Below are positions 1-8,336 of a stretch of DNA of 64,000 nucleotides, in pieces (position 1 is the first letter of the stretch; the number at the start of each line of letters is the position of its first letter). The DNA is taken from contig NZ_JALPRS010000001.1 in the NCBI RefSeq assembly GCF_023630255.1, positions 1,302,001 to 1,366,000 on the forward strand, in the 5' to 3' direction. The DNA comes from Pontibacter deserti. GTDB lineage: Bacteria; Bacteroidota; Bacteroidia; Cytophagales; Hymenobacteraceae. The notes under the pieces were generated by a model that did no database searches, had not been told where the DNA came from, and worked only from the letters and a program-made list of their open reading frames with translations. Both the position numbers and the translations under genes were made by a program.

Positions 1-281
1 AAGAAAACATAACCCGTTGTGACTGATATTTTAACTAAATTATAGAACTGACAGTATGTCACTTTACTTTTACCCTTTTGTGGATAATTCGAGTTATCCA
101 CAAAAGGGTAAATCATTCAAGTCTAATCAGTTACGAAGTAACTATAAATTGATGATTTAACTCTTGGTTTTGAAAGTGTGTTAACTCTGAATGAGTGCAA
201 TTAAATTTACTGTTTAATGTAAAATATATACCACAGCGAATTTGTACTTCGCAAAGATCCTAACTTTAAATCCAAAAAAGG
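1..281. other. AT-rich intergenic region, no gene seen
   Basis: No plausible coding frame is visible on either strand before the azurin-like gene. The stretch is AT-rich and holds the palindrome described at 69-112. The left neighbour lies outside the window. Confidence 0.6.
69..112. repeat. 19-bp palindrome carrying two inverted DnaA-box-like words
   Basis: Arms 69-87 and 94-112 are perfect inverted repeats around a 6-nt loop. Each arm contains the nonamer TTATCCACA (94-102) or its complement TGTGGATAA (79-87), which equals the strong E. coli DnaA-box consensus. There is no clear T-run outside the A/T-rich stem ends, so it is not an obvious terminator. It could be a DnaA-binding site, a titration site, or a coincidental hairpin downstream of a gene outside the window. 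Confidence 0.55.
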
Positions 282-337
282 AATAATAAAAAACACCATC
301 TCCTGCCGAATGGCAGGAGATGGTGTTTTTTATTATT
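282..337 (-). terminator. Strong 26-bp hairpin terminator
   Basis: Perfect 26-bp arms (282-307 and 312-337) with a GAAT loop. The outer part is A-rich on one side and T-rich on the other, giving U-tracts on both strands. It sits 11 bp beyond the stop of the azurin-like gene, so it should end the L,D-transpeptidase/azurin transcript. It would also work for rightward transcription. Confidence 0.9.
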
Positions 338-348
338 CTGGTTGCTTC

Positions 349-876
349 TTATTTTACGATCAGTTTCCCATGCATCCTTTTCCAGTGGTCAGGGTAAGTA
401 CAAACAAAATCGTAAGTACCAGGCGTCGGCGCTTTAAACTCATGCGTTACTGTCTGGCCGGGTTTTGCCAATGGAGTCCAGGCAATTATATGTTTGCTAT
501 CAGGGATATAATTTCCGGAAGCACCTGTTTTATTCCCTGCCAGTGCCACTTCTTTATACTTGCCACTGGTAGTAAGCACAAAGTTATGGATCATGGTAAG
601 GTCGGTGCCTTCGTTGACTAAGGATAGCGTTATGAGCGCATCTTTAGCTACCTGTACTGTATCCTGGTCAAAAGCCATTTCTTCTGCAGTGTTACCTGTC
701 GCGCGAAGTATAATCTCTACTTTAGGCTGTAGAGTTGTATCCCCTGGCAGCTTACTAGCTCCTGCAGTAGTGTCTTCTAAATTTTCTTCCAGGGTACCTG
801 TTTCCTGCTTAATACCGTCACAAGCTGTTAAACTATAACCAAGCACCATTGCAATAAAAAAAACTTCTCTTCTCAT
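349..876 (-). CDS. Azurin/plastocyanin-like copper lipoprotein
   Basis: 175 aa. The N-terminal hydrophobic segment ends in a lipobox (SLTAC, Cys19), so the protein is probably a membrane-anchored periplasmic lipoprotein. Residues about 50-175 form a cupredoxin domain of azurin type. The type-1 copper ligands are recognisable as His97 (in MIHNF), Cys159, His164 and Met168 in the C-terminal loop CTYPDHWKRM. The expected role is one-electron transfer between membrane or periplasmic redox partners; the partner is not visible here. A good ribosome-binding site (AAGGAG) precedes ATG 876. It lies 21 bp after the L,D-transpeptidase stop and is probably co-transcribed with it. Confidence 0.88.
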   Translation of the reverse strand: MRREVFFIAMVLGYSLTACDGIKQETGTLEENLEDTTAGASKLPGDTTLQPKVEIILRATGNTAEEMAFDQDTVQVAKDALITLSLVNEGTDLTMIHNFVLTTSGKYKEVALAGNKTGASGNYIPDSKHIIAWTPLAKPGQTVTHEFKAPTPGTYDFVCTYPDHWKRMHGKLIVK

Positions 877-897
877 GCTTCGCTCCTTTCCGGGATA

Positions 898-2631
898 TTA
901 CCCAAAGAACTCTTTAGCAAGCTTTTTATCGTGCCCATAGATGTCGTCTCTGAAGTGCACTTTCCCCTGCTCATCAACCCAGCTTGTAAAGTACACCAGG
1001 TATACCTGCATCTTCTTAGGCAATGTTACCCATTCTTCCTCGCCGGTATCAATCGTTTCTCTTATTCTTTGTTCATCCCACTCCGGCATGTCCTGCAATA
1101 AGTATTTTGCAAGTTCAACAGGCTTTTCAAGGCGAACACACCCATGGCTAAACCCTCTTTCTGTTTGGTTAAACAACGCATCTGCAGGCGTATCGTGCAG
1201 GTATACGTTATAAGAGTTCGGGAATAAGAATTTTAAATCTCCTAACGAGTTCTTAGGCCCCGGGCGCTGACGCACCATGTATGGAAAGTTCTTTTCAGTA
1301 ACACTGGCCCAGTCTATACTATATGCTGAAATTGGCTTCGGATCTTTCTCCTTTGTTACAATTTCCATATCCTGGCTTTCCAGGTAGCCCGGGTTTCTCA
1401 GCATGGCAGGCTTTATCTCTTTTTCTACGATGGTATTAGGTACATTCCAGTAAGGCGCCAGTACTACAAACTCCAGCTTATCACTAAATATAGGTGTTGA
1501 GTTTAGCTCTTTTCCTACGATTACCTTCATCTCGAATACCTTCTTATAAGACCGCTCAGCTTCAGGGTCGTTTTCAGGATCTTCGTAGATATACAGCTTA
1601 TATTCCGGTATATTTACCCAGATATACTTCTGATCCAGGCTCTTTGGAACCAGGCGCTTCGGTATCCAGCGCCAGCGCTCCATATTCATCATGATCTGCT
1701 GAATGCGGTCTTCGACAGGTACGTTCATCATACGCAGTGTATTACCACCAACTTTCCCATCCTGGTCCAGCCCGTGCAAGCGCTGAAACTCTTTCACCTG
1801 CTGCACCAGTGTATCATCAAATTTGCGCATGTTAGGGTCATTCACATTTATCGGTTGCCCCGGATTTAGGCGCTTGCGCAACTGTATAACAGCAGCGGAG
1901 GTATCGCCTTTTTGCAGCATTTTCGTTTTACCGATATCTACCTTCTCCCAACCGCCTTTTGCCTGTAGTGCTCTATACTTGTGCAGGGTCTCGCGCAGGT
2001 CTATATAGCCTTTATGTAACGCTTCAAACTCATAGTAAGGGTAAGTACTTTCACGTTCCTGAAGTATAGTTTGCAGGGCCTTATGCAGCTTTATCTTGTT
2101 CTTCTTTACATTCCAGTCTATAGAACCAACCTCACCAGGATTAACCCTGCCACGGTAAAAATCTGAAGCATAATTAAAATAGGAAGCAGTAAGGCCTACA
2201 TCTATCTGTTGCTGCAGTTCCAGCCGGGCAGAGTCTTGTCTGCCCATATCTTCATATTGCTTGAATAAGCTTTTAAACTCAACCAGTTTATACTTCTTCG
2301 GGTCCAATCCTTCTTTGGTAGCATTATCAATCGTAGCCAAGAATTTCTCAGCTTCGGGTACCAGTTCATTATCGCGGAACCAGGCAAGTTTATAGTCGCG
2401 CTCGCCATAAAACAGGTACATCAGGTCAGCATGCTGTTTAAACTCAGGCTGCTTGCTGATGTAACTCTTTATATATAGACTGTCTGTAGTGGCCTGAGGC
2501 AATTCTTTTATGCCAAGTATTTCTCCAATCTCTTTCCCCTGCCCGCTGCCGTCTGATTTATTACAGGATGCTAAAGCAGCAACAATAAAAAGCAGGTATA
2601 TGTAGTATATTTTATTCTGATAAGGGTTCAT
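898..2631 (-). CDS. L,D-transpeptidase lipoprotein (YcbB/LdtD-like)
   Basis: 577 aa. The lipobox LASC puts the lipidated residue at Cys23. The order matches YcbB-type enzymes: an alpha-helical scaffold region, a peptidoglycan-binding repeat around residues 240-310, and a YkuD catalytic domain at about 340-530. The catalytic motif SHGCVRL carries the nucleophile Cys498. Such enzymes make 3-3 cross-links in peptidoglycan or attach proteins to it, acting in the periplasm. It is the first gene of a likely two-gene unit with the azurin-like protein. Nothing in the sequence explains why the two are linked; the cell-envelope location is shared. Confidence 0.93.
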   Translation of the reverse strand: MNPYQNKIYYIYLLFIVAALASCNKSDGSGQGKEIGEILGIKELPQATTDSLYIKSYISKQPEFKQHADLMYLFYGERDYKLAWFRDNELVPEAEKFLATIDNATKEGLDPKKYKLVEFKSLFKQYEDMGRQDSARLELQQQIDVGLTASYFNYASDFYRGRVNPGEVGSIDWNVKKNKIKLHKALQTILQERESTYPYYEFEALHKGYIDLRETLHKYRALQAKGGWEKVDIGKTKMLQKGDTSAAVIQLRKRLNPGQPINVNDPNMRKFDDTLVQQVKEFQRLHGLDQDGKVGGNTLRMMNVPVEDRIQQIMMNMERWRWIPKRLVPKSLDQKYIWVNIPEYKLYIYEDPENDPEAERSYKKVFEMKVIVGKELNSTPIFSDKLEFVVLAPYWNVPNTIVEKEIKPAMLRNPGYLESQDMEIVTKEKDPKPISAYSIDWASVTEKNFPYMVRQRPGPKNSLGDLKFLFPNSYNVYLHDTPADALFNQTERGFSHGCVRLEKPVELAKYLLQDMPEWDEQRIRETIDTGEEEWVTLPKKMQVYLVYFTSWVDEQGKVHFRDDIYGHDKKLAKEFFG

Positions 2632-2916
2632 GTCATTTTATTTAGTGAATTGTTGCCTGAATCTGACGTCATAAGCTGATCAAGTTCAACACCAATCTGC
2701 GTTTAATACAAATTATATCTCTATATAGACTTACTAATAAGCATTTCACCTTTATGTACTTCAACTTTATACAAAAAGTTATTCATGATTCATTAAAACA
2801 ATCTGAAGCTCCCACCAAGTATAAATACTACCTGAAAATGTAACAGAGCAGCATTGGCAAAGTTTTTATGGTTAAACCTAAATCCTTAACTTACCCAATA
2901 AAGTAATCAGCTACGT

Positions 2917-4815
2917 ATGAAGCCTTATCAGAAATATTTACTAGGATTGGGGATGGCCGGAAGCCTGCACCTCTCCGCTTGCACCACTCAAACTACCACT
3001 AACTCCGAAACTATGACCACAGAACAGAAGACCCAGGAACAGGTATCAGAAGATGTGCATAGCTATGCTGAACCAGGCAAAGCCATTGCCCGTCACCTCG
3101 ACCTAGACATTGCCGTTAACTTCGACGCTAAAACTATAAGCGGCACTGCCAGCTATACTATTGACAATGTTGCTAAAGGCAATGAGATCATTTTTGATAC
3201 CCGGGGCCTGCAGATAGAGAAAGTATACCTGGGCGATGATAAAGAAGAAACAACGTTCCGTTTAGGAGAAGCTGATAAGTTTTTAGGTCAGCCACTTTAT
3301 GTAACTATAAAGCCTGAGACCAAACGCGTTACCATACAATATAAAACATCTCCGGATGCCGCCGCACTGCAATGGTTAAACCCACAGCAAACCGCAGGTA
3401 AAAAATACCCGTTCTTGTTCACACAATCGCAGGCTATACTTGCCCGCACCTGGATTCCGATACAGGACAGCCCGGGCGTGCGCATCACTTACAATGCCAA
3501 AGTGCAGGTACCAAAAGAACTGATGGCAGTAATGAGCGCCGAAAACCCAATGGAGAAAAATAACACCGGGGTTTATACTTTCCAGATGAAGCAGCAGATC
3601 CCGTCTTACCTGATGGCGCTCTCGGTTGGTGATATGACTTTCCGGAAAGTTGGCCCGCAAACAGGTATTTATGCGGAGCCGGCAACTATAGAAGCCGCAG
3701 CCTATGAGTTTGCAGAAATGGATAAAATGCTGGTAGCTGCTGAAAAGATCTACGGCAAGTACAGATGGGACCGCTATGACTTACTGGTGCTACCTCCTTC
3801 TTTCCCGTTCGGTGGCATGGAGAACCCACGCCTGACCTTTGTAACGCCAACTGTACTGGCAAAAGACCGCTCACTTACCAGCCTGATTGCGCACGAACTT
3901 GCCCATAGTTGGAGCGGTAACCTGGTAACAAATGCTACCTGGAACGATTTCTGGCTGAACGAAGGCTTTACCGTATACTTTGAGCGCCGCATTATGGAAG
4001 AGCTTTATGGTAAATCTTATGCTGATATGTTAGCTGTGCTCGGCTATCAGGACCTGAACAACACTATAAAAGAACTTGGTGCAGATAGCGAAGACACGCG
4101 CCTGAAACTGGACCTGGAAGGCCGTGATCCGGATGAAGGTTTAACTGATATTGCCTACGAAAAAGGAAATCTGTTCCTGCGCCACATCGAGATGGCAGTT
4201 GGCCGCGAAAAGTTTGATGAATTTGTAAACAAGTACTTCAACACGTTCGCCTTCCAGAGTACTACCACCGATAAATTCCTTGATTTCCTTCGAAAAGAGC
4301 TGATCAAAGGTGACACTGAGCTTGCCGATAAAATTGACATAGAAGGGTGGGTATACACAGCCGGTTTACCAGAAAACCATATCAAGCCTACCTCCGAACG
4401 TTTTACACAAGTTGAAGAAACCTATAAAGCCTGGAAAAATGGCCAACCAGCAAATCAGTTAGTAACCAAAGACTGGTCTAGTCATGAATGGCTGCATTTT
4501 ATACGTATGCTGCCAGAGCAGATGAGCCAGCAGCAAATGGCAGATTTAGATAAAGCCTTTAACTTCACCAATTCCGGTAATTCAGAAGTGCTGGCAGCCT
4601 GGTTCCTACATGCTATCCGTAACAACTATGTAACTGCCGATAAAGCACTGGAGACTTTCCTGACAAACGTAGGAAGACGCAAATTCCTGGTGCCAATCTA
4701 TAAAGCGCTTGTAGCATCTCCGGAAGGTAAAAAGAAGGCGTTGGCCATTTATGCCAAGGCCAGACCAAATTACCATGCGGTTTCAACTGTTACCTTGGAT
4801 GAACTGCTGAAGTAA
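2917..4815 (+). CDS. M1 family zinc aminopeptidase (LTA4-hydrolase-like) lipoprotein
   Basis: 632 aa with lipobox LSAC (Cys22). The N-terminal beta domain is followed by a gluzincin catalytic domain. It shows the GGMEN exopeptidase motif at 299-303, the zinc site HELAH at 326-330 and the third ligand Glu349 in LNEGF, with the M1 spacing of 18 residues. A helical C-terminal domain of the leukotriene-A4-hydrolase type follows. The expected role is removal of N-terminal residues from peptides outside the cytoplasm. It is transcribed divergently from the L,D-transpeptidase and ends at its own terminator. Whether it also has epoxide hydrolase activity cannot be judged. Confidence 0.94.
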   Translation: MKPYQKYLLGLGMAGSLHLSACTTQTTTNSETMTTEQKTQEQVSEDVHSYAEPGKAIARHLDLDIAVNFDAKTISGTASYTIDNVAKGNEIIFDTRGLQIEKVYLGDDKEETTFRLGEADKFLGQPLYVTIKPETKRVTIQYKTSPDAAALQWLNPQQTAGKKYPFLFTQSQAILARTWIPIQDSPGVRITYNAKVQVPKELMAVMSAENPMEKNNTGVYTFQMKQQIPSYLMALSVGDMTFRKVGPQTGIYAEPATIEAAAYEFAEMDKMLVAAEKIYGKYRWDRYDLLVLPPSFPFGGMENPRLTFVTPTVLAKDRSLTSLIAHELAHSWSGNLVTNATWNDFWLNEGFTVYFERRIMEELYGKSYADMLAVLGYQDLNNTIKELGADSEDTRLKLDLEGRDPDEGLTDIAYEKGNLFLRHIEMAVGREKFDEFVNKYFNTFAFQSTTTDKFLDFLRKELIKGDTELADKIDIEGWVYTAGLPENHIKPTSERFTQVEETYKAWKNGQPANQLVTKDWSSHEWLHFIRMLPEQMSQQQMADLDKAFNFTNSGNSEVLAAWFLHAIRNNYVTADKALETFLTNVGRRKFLVPIYKALVASPEGKKKALAIYAKARPNYHAVSTVTLDELLK

Positions 4816-4835
4816 CAACTATAAAGTATAGAAAA

Positions 4836-4873
4836 AGAAGAAGCCCAACCAAAAATGGTTGGGCTTCTTTTAT
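4836..4873. terminator. Bidirectional terminator between M1 peptidase and DUF892 gene
   Basis: The inverted repeat AAGAAGCCCAACCA / TGGTTGGGCTTCTT (4838-4851 and 4856-4869) has an A-rich loop and T-rich flank. It lies between two convergent genes and can serve both. Confidence 0.88.
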
Positions 4874-4937
4874 GTATACTCTGTGGCTTTCTTACCTGCT
4901 TGGGTAGCCAGGCGAAACAACAGAGTTTTTTTCTTGA

Positions 4938-5480
4938 TTAACGTTCGGCTTTAATGTTCACAGACTGTTCTGCGATCATGGTCAGCTTCTGGTCAGTTGT
5001 TTTTTCTTCGTCAAGTGTAATGCCTAGCTCTTTCTCCACATCTTGCATGCCTAGTTGTTTAGCATAAGTGCAAACAGTACCATAAGCAGCAATCTCATAA
5101 TGTTCTACTCTCTGGGCACATGCAATAAGCGCAGCATCCATCACGCTTTGGTCAGCACGCTCGCTCATCATGGATTCGCATTCTTTAATAATGCCTTCCA
5201 TGGCCTTGCAGTGTTCTGAACTGGCTTTCTCACCAATCATGTTAAAAACATTGTCTAGTCGCTTTATCTGCTGCTCTGTTACCATTAAATGTTCTTCAAA
5301 AGCAGCTTTCAGTTTTTCTGAAGATGCAGCCTTGATCATTTTTGGTAACGCTTTTGTAATTTGATGTTCAGCGCTGTAAATGTCTTTTAGTTCGTGGATC
5401 ATCAGATCCTTTAAGTTGTTTAATTTCATAGCTTGGAAAGGTTTAGCGTCTAACAAATTCTCATAAAGAGCTTGTGGCAT
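4938..5480 (-). CDS. Ferritin-like DUF892 (YciE/YciF family) protein
   Basis: 180 aa, almost entirely helical. Residues 18-160 match the DUF892/YciF pattern: an opening NLKDLMIHELKDIYSAEHQI, paired E...E..H motifs in later helices, and EHYEIAAYG near residue 130. YciF-type proteins are ferritin-like four-helix bundles with a probable di-metal site, linked to stress responses; the biochemical role is poorly known. Most family members begin close to the MKLNNLKDL segment, so ATG 5429 is a serious alternative start that would remove 17 residues. Neither start has a clear ribosome-binding site. It is convergent with the M1 peptidase. Confidence 0.85.
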   Translation of the reverse strand: MPQALYENLLDAKPFQAMKLNNLKDLMIHELKDIYSAEHQITKALPKMIKAASSEKLKAAFEEHLMVTEQQIKRLDNVFNMIGEKASSEHCKAMEGIIKECESMMSERADQSVMDAALIACAQRVEHYEIAAYGTVCTYAKQLGMQDVEKELGITLDEEKTTDQKLTMIAEQSVNIKAER

Positions 5481-5763
5481 TCTATACGTGAGCCCTTGCC
5501 GATGGTTAAATAAAATAGTAATTTATTTAACCAACATACCCTAAATCACAGATAAAACAATAAACCATATAACATTACCTATATTATATAAATCTCACTT
5601 ATTGCAAAGCTGTTAACCGGAACTGATGCAATTTTTTTGGCACGGTTTTGCAACGAAAAAGTATAAGAACGGTAAAGTTTGAAAGTAATCCGGTTGCTTG
5701 TAGTAAAGTTTACTGGTGTAGCAGTTGAGAGAGGCGACAAACAAAGTATAAAAACTATAACCT

Positions 5764-6657
5764 GTGGAAAAACCAAAAGGAAAACTGATTGCCATCGGCG
5801 GTAACGAAGACAAAGGCACTTACCCTAATCCTAAGTCTAAAAAGAAATACTACCTGGACTTTTTTGAACTAGGTATATTAAAACGTTTTTTACAGGAAAT
5901 ACCGGCCAAATCACCACAGGTAGAAATAATTACAACCGCATCGCTTATACCCGAAGAAGTAGGAGAACGCTACATGAGCGCCTTTGGAATTTTAGGTGCA
6001 GAAAATGCTAGGCTGATGCACATTAAAACTGAAGAAGACGCTCTAAAACCTGAATACCTGGAGCGTATTAAAAATGCCGATGGCATTATGATGAGCGGAG
6101 GAAACCAGTCCCGGCTGACTCAAATATTCGGGGGAACAGCGTTCTTGGACATTCTTAAAAAGAAATATTATGAAGATCCGTTTGTAGTAGCCGGCACCAG
6201 TGCCGGGGCTATGGCTATGTCTAAAATCATGATCAAGGGCGGCAATATTTCTGATTCACTGTTACGGGACTCCGTTAAAATAGCACATGGACTTGGTTTT
6301 ATTGAAGGTGTTATCATTGACTCACACTTTGTAGCCCGTGGCAGGTTTGGGCGCTTAATGGAAGCTGTTGTGATACACCCTAAAACAATAGGAATAGGTC
6401 TCGGCGAAGACACAGGCGTACTTATTACAGACGGTGACCTGATCGAAACAATAGGATCAAACCTGGTGGTAATTATTGATGGACATAATGTAGGCTATAC
6501 CAATGTGCACCATGTTTCTCCGGGTCGCCCAATCTCTATCGAAGGTCTGTTGATGCACGTTCTGGCTAAGGGTAACATTTATAATATAGATACCCGGGAG
6601 TTCTTTAAAGATGAAGAGGCACTGCAGCACAGTTTGCTACAGGCCTCCCAACGCTAA
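5764..6657 (+). CDS. cphB: Cyanophycinase-like S51 peptidase
   Basis: 297 aa, starting at GTG 5764 just before EKPKGKLIAIGGNEDKG. Members of family S51 (cyanophycinase, peptidase E) have a class-I glutamine amidotransferase-like fold with a serine nucleophile. Here the nucleophile elbow is GTSAGA with Ser146. Cyanophycinase cuts the storage polymer cyanophycin into beta-Asp-Arg dipeptides. The convergent neighbour is an isoaspartyl peptidase, the enzyme that would split those dipeptides, which supports the assignment. No cyanophycin synthetase lies in this window, so the substrate may be imported or the synthetase may lie elsewhere. Confidence 0.87.
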   Translation: MEKPKGKLIAIGGNEDKGTYPNPKSKKKYYLDFFELGILKRFLQEIPAKSPQVEIITTASLIPEEVGERYMSAFGILGAENARLMHIKTEEDALKPEYLERIKNADGIMMSGGNQSRLTQIFGGTAFLDILKKKYYEDPFVVAGTSAGAMAMSKIMIKGGNISDSLLRDSVKIAHGLGFIEGVIIDSHFVARGRFGRLMEAVVIHPKTIGIGLGEDTGVLITDGDLIETIGSNLVVIIDGHNVGYTNVHHVSPGRPISIEGLLMHVLAKGNIYNIDTREFFKDEEALQHSLLQASQR

Positions 6658-6693
6658 TCCGCCTAAGGTGGCAACCCGCAAGTATAGCATCGC

Positions 6694-7656
6694 TTATAGC
6701 TTTTGACTTGCCACCGCTACTTCCTCTCTGTAAATTGCTACCAGCGGTTCCAGGTTATTGATCTTGCAGGCACGGTACATTCCTGCAGAATTAAATGGCA
6801 TGGCAACATTACCTGCGTTATCAACGGCTATTAAGCCACCTTCCCCGCCTAGTTTCACCAGTTTATCCATTACTACCTTGTCGCAGGCCTGCTGTAAAGT
6901 ATAGCCTTTATATTCCATTAAGCAGGAAACATCGTAAGCCACCACAGCTCTCAGAAAAAACTCACCGTGACCGGTGCAGGAAATGGCACAGGTATAGTTA
7001 TTAGCATAAGTACCAGCGCCTATTACCGGTGTATCGCCTATTCGGTTATAGTTCTTATTGGTCATGCCTCCTGTTGATGTTGCAGCTGCTACATTTCCAT
7101 GTTGGTCTAATGCCACAGCCCCTACAGTACCAAATTTCTCATCTCCGGCTGTGTGGTCCAGCATAAACATATCAGAATCACGTACCTCACTCCATTGTTT
7201 GTAGCGAAGGGCATCAAAAAAGTATTCTTCCGGTTCGAAAACCAGATGCTGTTTACGGGCAAATTCTTCGGCGCCATAGCCACTCATAAATACATGGTCT
7301 GAATACTCCAGTATAGCTCTTGCCAATGAAACAGGATTTTTAAGGCTATACACCCCGGCTACAGCCCCGGCCTGTAGTGTTTTACCACACATAATAGCTG
7401 CATCCATTTCGTGTTTGCCATGTTTTGTAAACACAGATCCCTTTCCTGCATTAAACAGAGGCGTATCTTCCAGATCTTCTACTGTTTTCTGAACAGCATC
7501 GAGTGCAGTACCGCCATCAGCCAGAATTTTGCTACCAATTTCCAACGCCTTGTTCAAGGCTGTTTTATACTTTACTTCAAGTGCCGGGGTCATCGAAGAC
7601 GGTGTAATAGTTCCGGCTCCTCCATGAATGGCAATAGAGAAATTACCCATTTGCAT
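6694..7656 (-). CDS. Isoaspartyl peptidase / L-asparaginase (Ntn hydrolase)
   Basis: About 320 aa from ATG 7656 (MQMGNFSIAIHGGAGTI). An upstream in-frame start at 7758 would add 34 residues with no family resemblance, so I prefer the shorter form. The IHGGAGT opening, the CGKTLQAGAVAGV segment and the autocleavage site FGTVGAVA are typical of plant-type asparaginases. Thr177 should become the N-terminal nucleophile after self-cleavage into alpha and beta chains. It hydrolyses isoaspartyl dipeptides and asparagine. It is convergent with the cyanophycinase gene, which fits a two-step breakdown of beta-Asp-Arg. Confidence 0.92.
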   Translation of the reverse strand: MQMGNFSIAIHGGAGTITPSSMTPALEVKYKTALNKALEIGSKILADGGTALDAVQKTVEDLEDTPLFNAGKGSVFTKHGKHEMDAAIMCGKTLQAGAVAGVYSLKNPVSLARAILEYSDHVFMSGYGAEEFARKQHLVFEPEEYFFDALRYKQWSEVRDSDMFMLDHTAGDEKFGTVGAVALDQHGNVAAATSTGGMTNKNYNRIGDTPVIGAGTYANNYTCAISCTGHGEFFLRAVVAYDVSCLMEYKGYTLQQACDKVVMDKLVKLGGEGGLIAVDNAGNVAMPFNSAGMYRACKINNLEPLVAIYREEVAVASQKL

Positions 7657-7779
7657 TAATTTTTGGTACAACTCATCATACTTTACGGTGCTATGCAGCC
7701 ACAGTTCATCCGGGGTTAAAGTTTGCAAAAAAAGTACACTTAAACCGTAGCAAAACACTTAAACCACATTAAAATTTAG

Positions 7780-7787
7780 TATCTTTG
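7780..7787 (+). promoter_or_regulatory. Bacteroidota -7 promoter element for the DUF3127 gene
   Basis: TATCTTTG matches TAnnTTTG, 33 bp before ATG 7820. The surrounding TTTAGTATCTTTGTTT recurs at about 27250 before another gene. No clear -33 TTG box is visible. Confidence 0.65.
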
Positions 7788-7819
7788 TTTTTAGTTAATA
7801 AATAAAAAATACAGAAATT

Positions 7820-8191
7820 ATGTCGTTTGATATCCAAGGAAAACTGCACGAAATTTTTGCGGAAAACCAGGTAAGTGATAAATTCAGAAAGCGCGAGTTT
7901 GTGCTCGAGATTCCGGATGGATCTTATACCCAGTACGCTAAGTTTCAGCTAACTCAGGATAAGTGCAACCTGCTAGACCAGTTCCAGAAAGGACAGGAAG
8001 TAAAGGTAACTTTTAATTTATCGGGTAAGCCATTTGTGAAGAACGGTGAAACCTTATACTTTACTAACCTGCAGGCCTGGAGACTTGAAGCTGCAAATGG
8101 TGGCGGTAACTTCGGCGGAGCTCCTGCTTCGGCACCTGCGCAGGCACCTACGTTCTATTCTTCTGATGCAGATAACGATTTACCTTTCTAA
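7820..8191 (+). CDS. DUF3127 OB-fold protein with SSB-like acidic tip
   Basis: 123 aa. Residues 1-95 match DUF3127 proteins, a Bacteroidota family predicted to have an OB-like fold: MSFDIQGKLHEIFAENQVSD, then strands with KREFVLEI and YTNLQAWRLE-type segments. It has a Gly/Ala/Pro-rich linker (about 95-113) and ends in DADNDLPF, very close to the single-stranded-DNA-binding protein tip DDDIPF that recruits repair enzymes. The function is unproven; binding of nucleic acid and partner recruitment is inference. A TAnnTTTG promoter lies upstream and a strong terminator downstream, so it is likely a single-gene unit. Confidence 0.85.
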   Translation: MSFDIQGKLHEIFAENQVSDKFRKREFVLEIPDGSYTQYAKFQLTQDKCNLLDQFQKGQEVKVTFNLSGKPFVKNGETLYFTNLQAWRLEAANGGGNFGGAPASAPAQAPTFYSSDADNDLPF

Positions 8192-8217
8192 GTATAGGTA
8201 TCATATACAGAATGCAG

Positions 8218-8246
8218 AAAAGCGAGCTTAAGGCTCGCTTTTTTTA
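8218..8246 (+). terminator. Terminator after DUF3127 gene
   Basis: AAGCGAGC / GCTCGCTT hairpin (arms 8219-8227 and 8233-8241) followed by seven T residues. Confidence 0.92.
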
Positions 8247-8336
8247 TGGCTACCTGAGCCAACCTTTCACGTAAACTGTAGTAAAAAACACGCTCCGTAA
8301 GGTTATACTTTACTAAAGCGTTAACAGAGCTATACT

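Noticed and set aside
310-621. 103-aa plus-strand frame over the terminator and azurin gene
   Set aside because: It begins in the terminator stem and runs antisense to a clear azurin-like gene.
6668-6715. GGTGGCAA / TTGCCACC inverted repeat as terminator of cyanophycinase
   Set aside because: The right arm lies inside the coding end of the isoaspartyl peptidase, the loop is about 32 nt and there is no U-tract.
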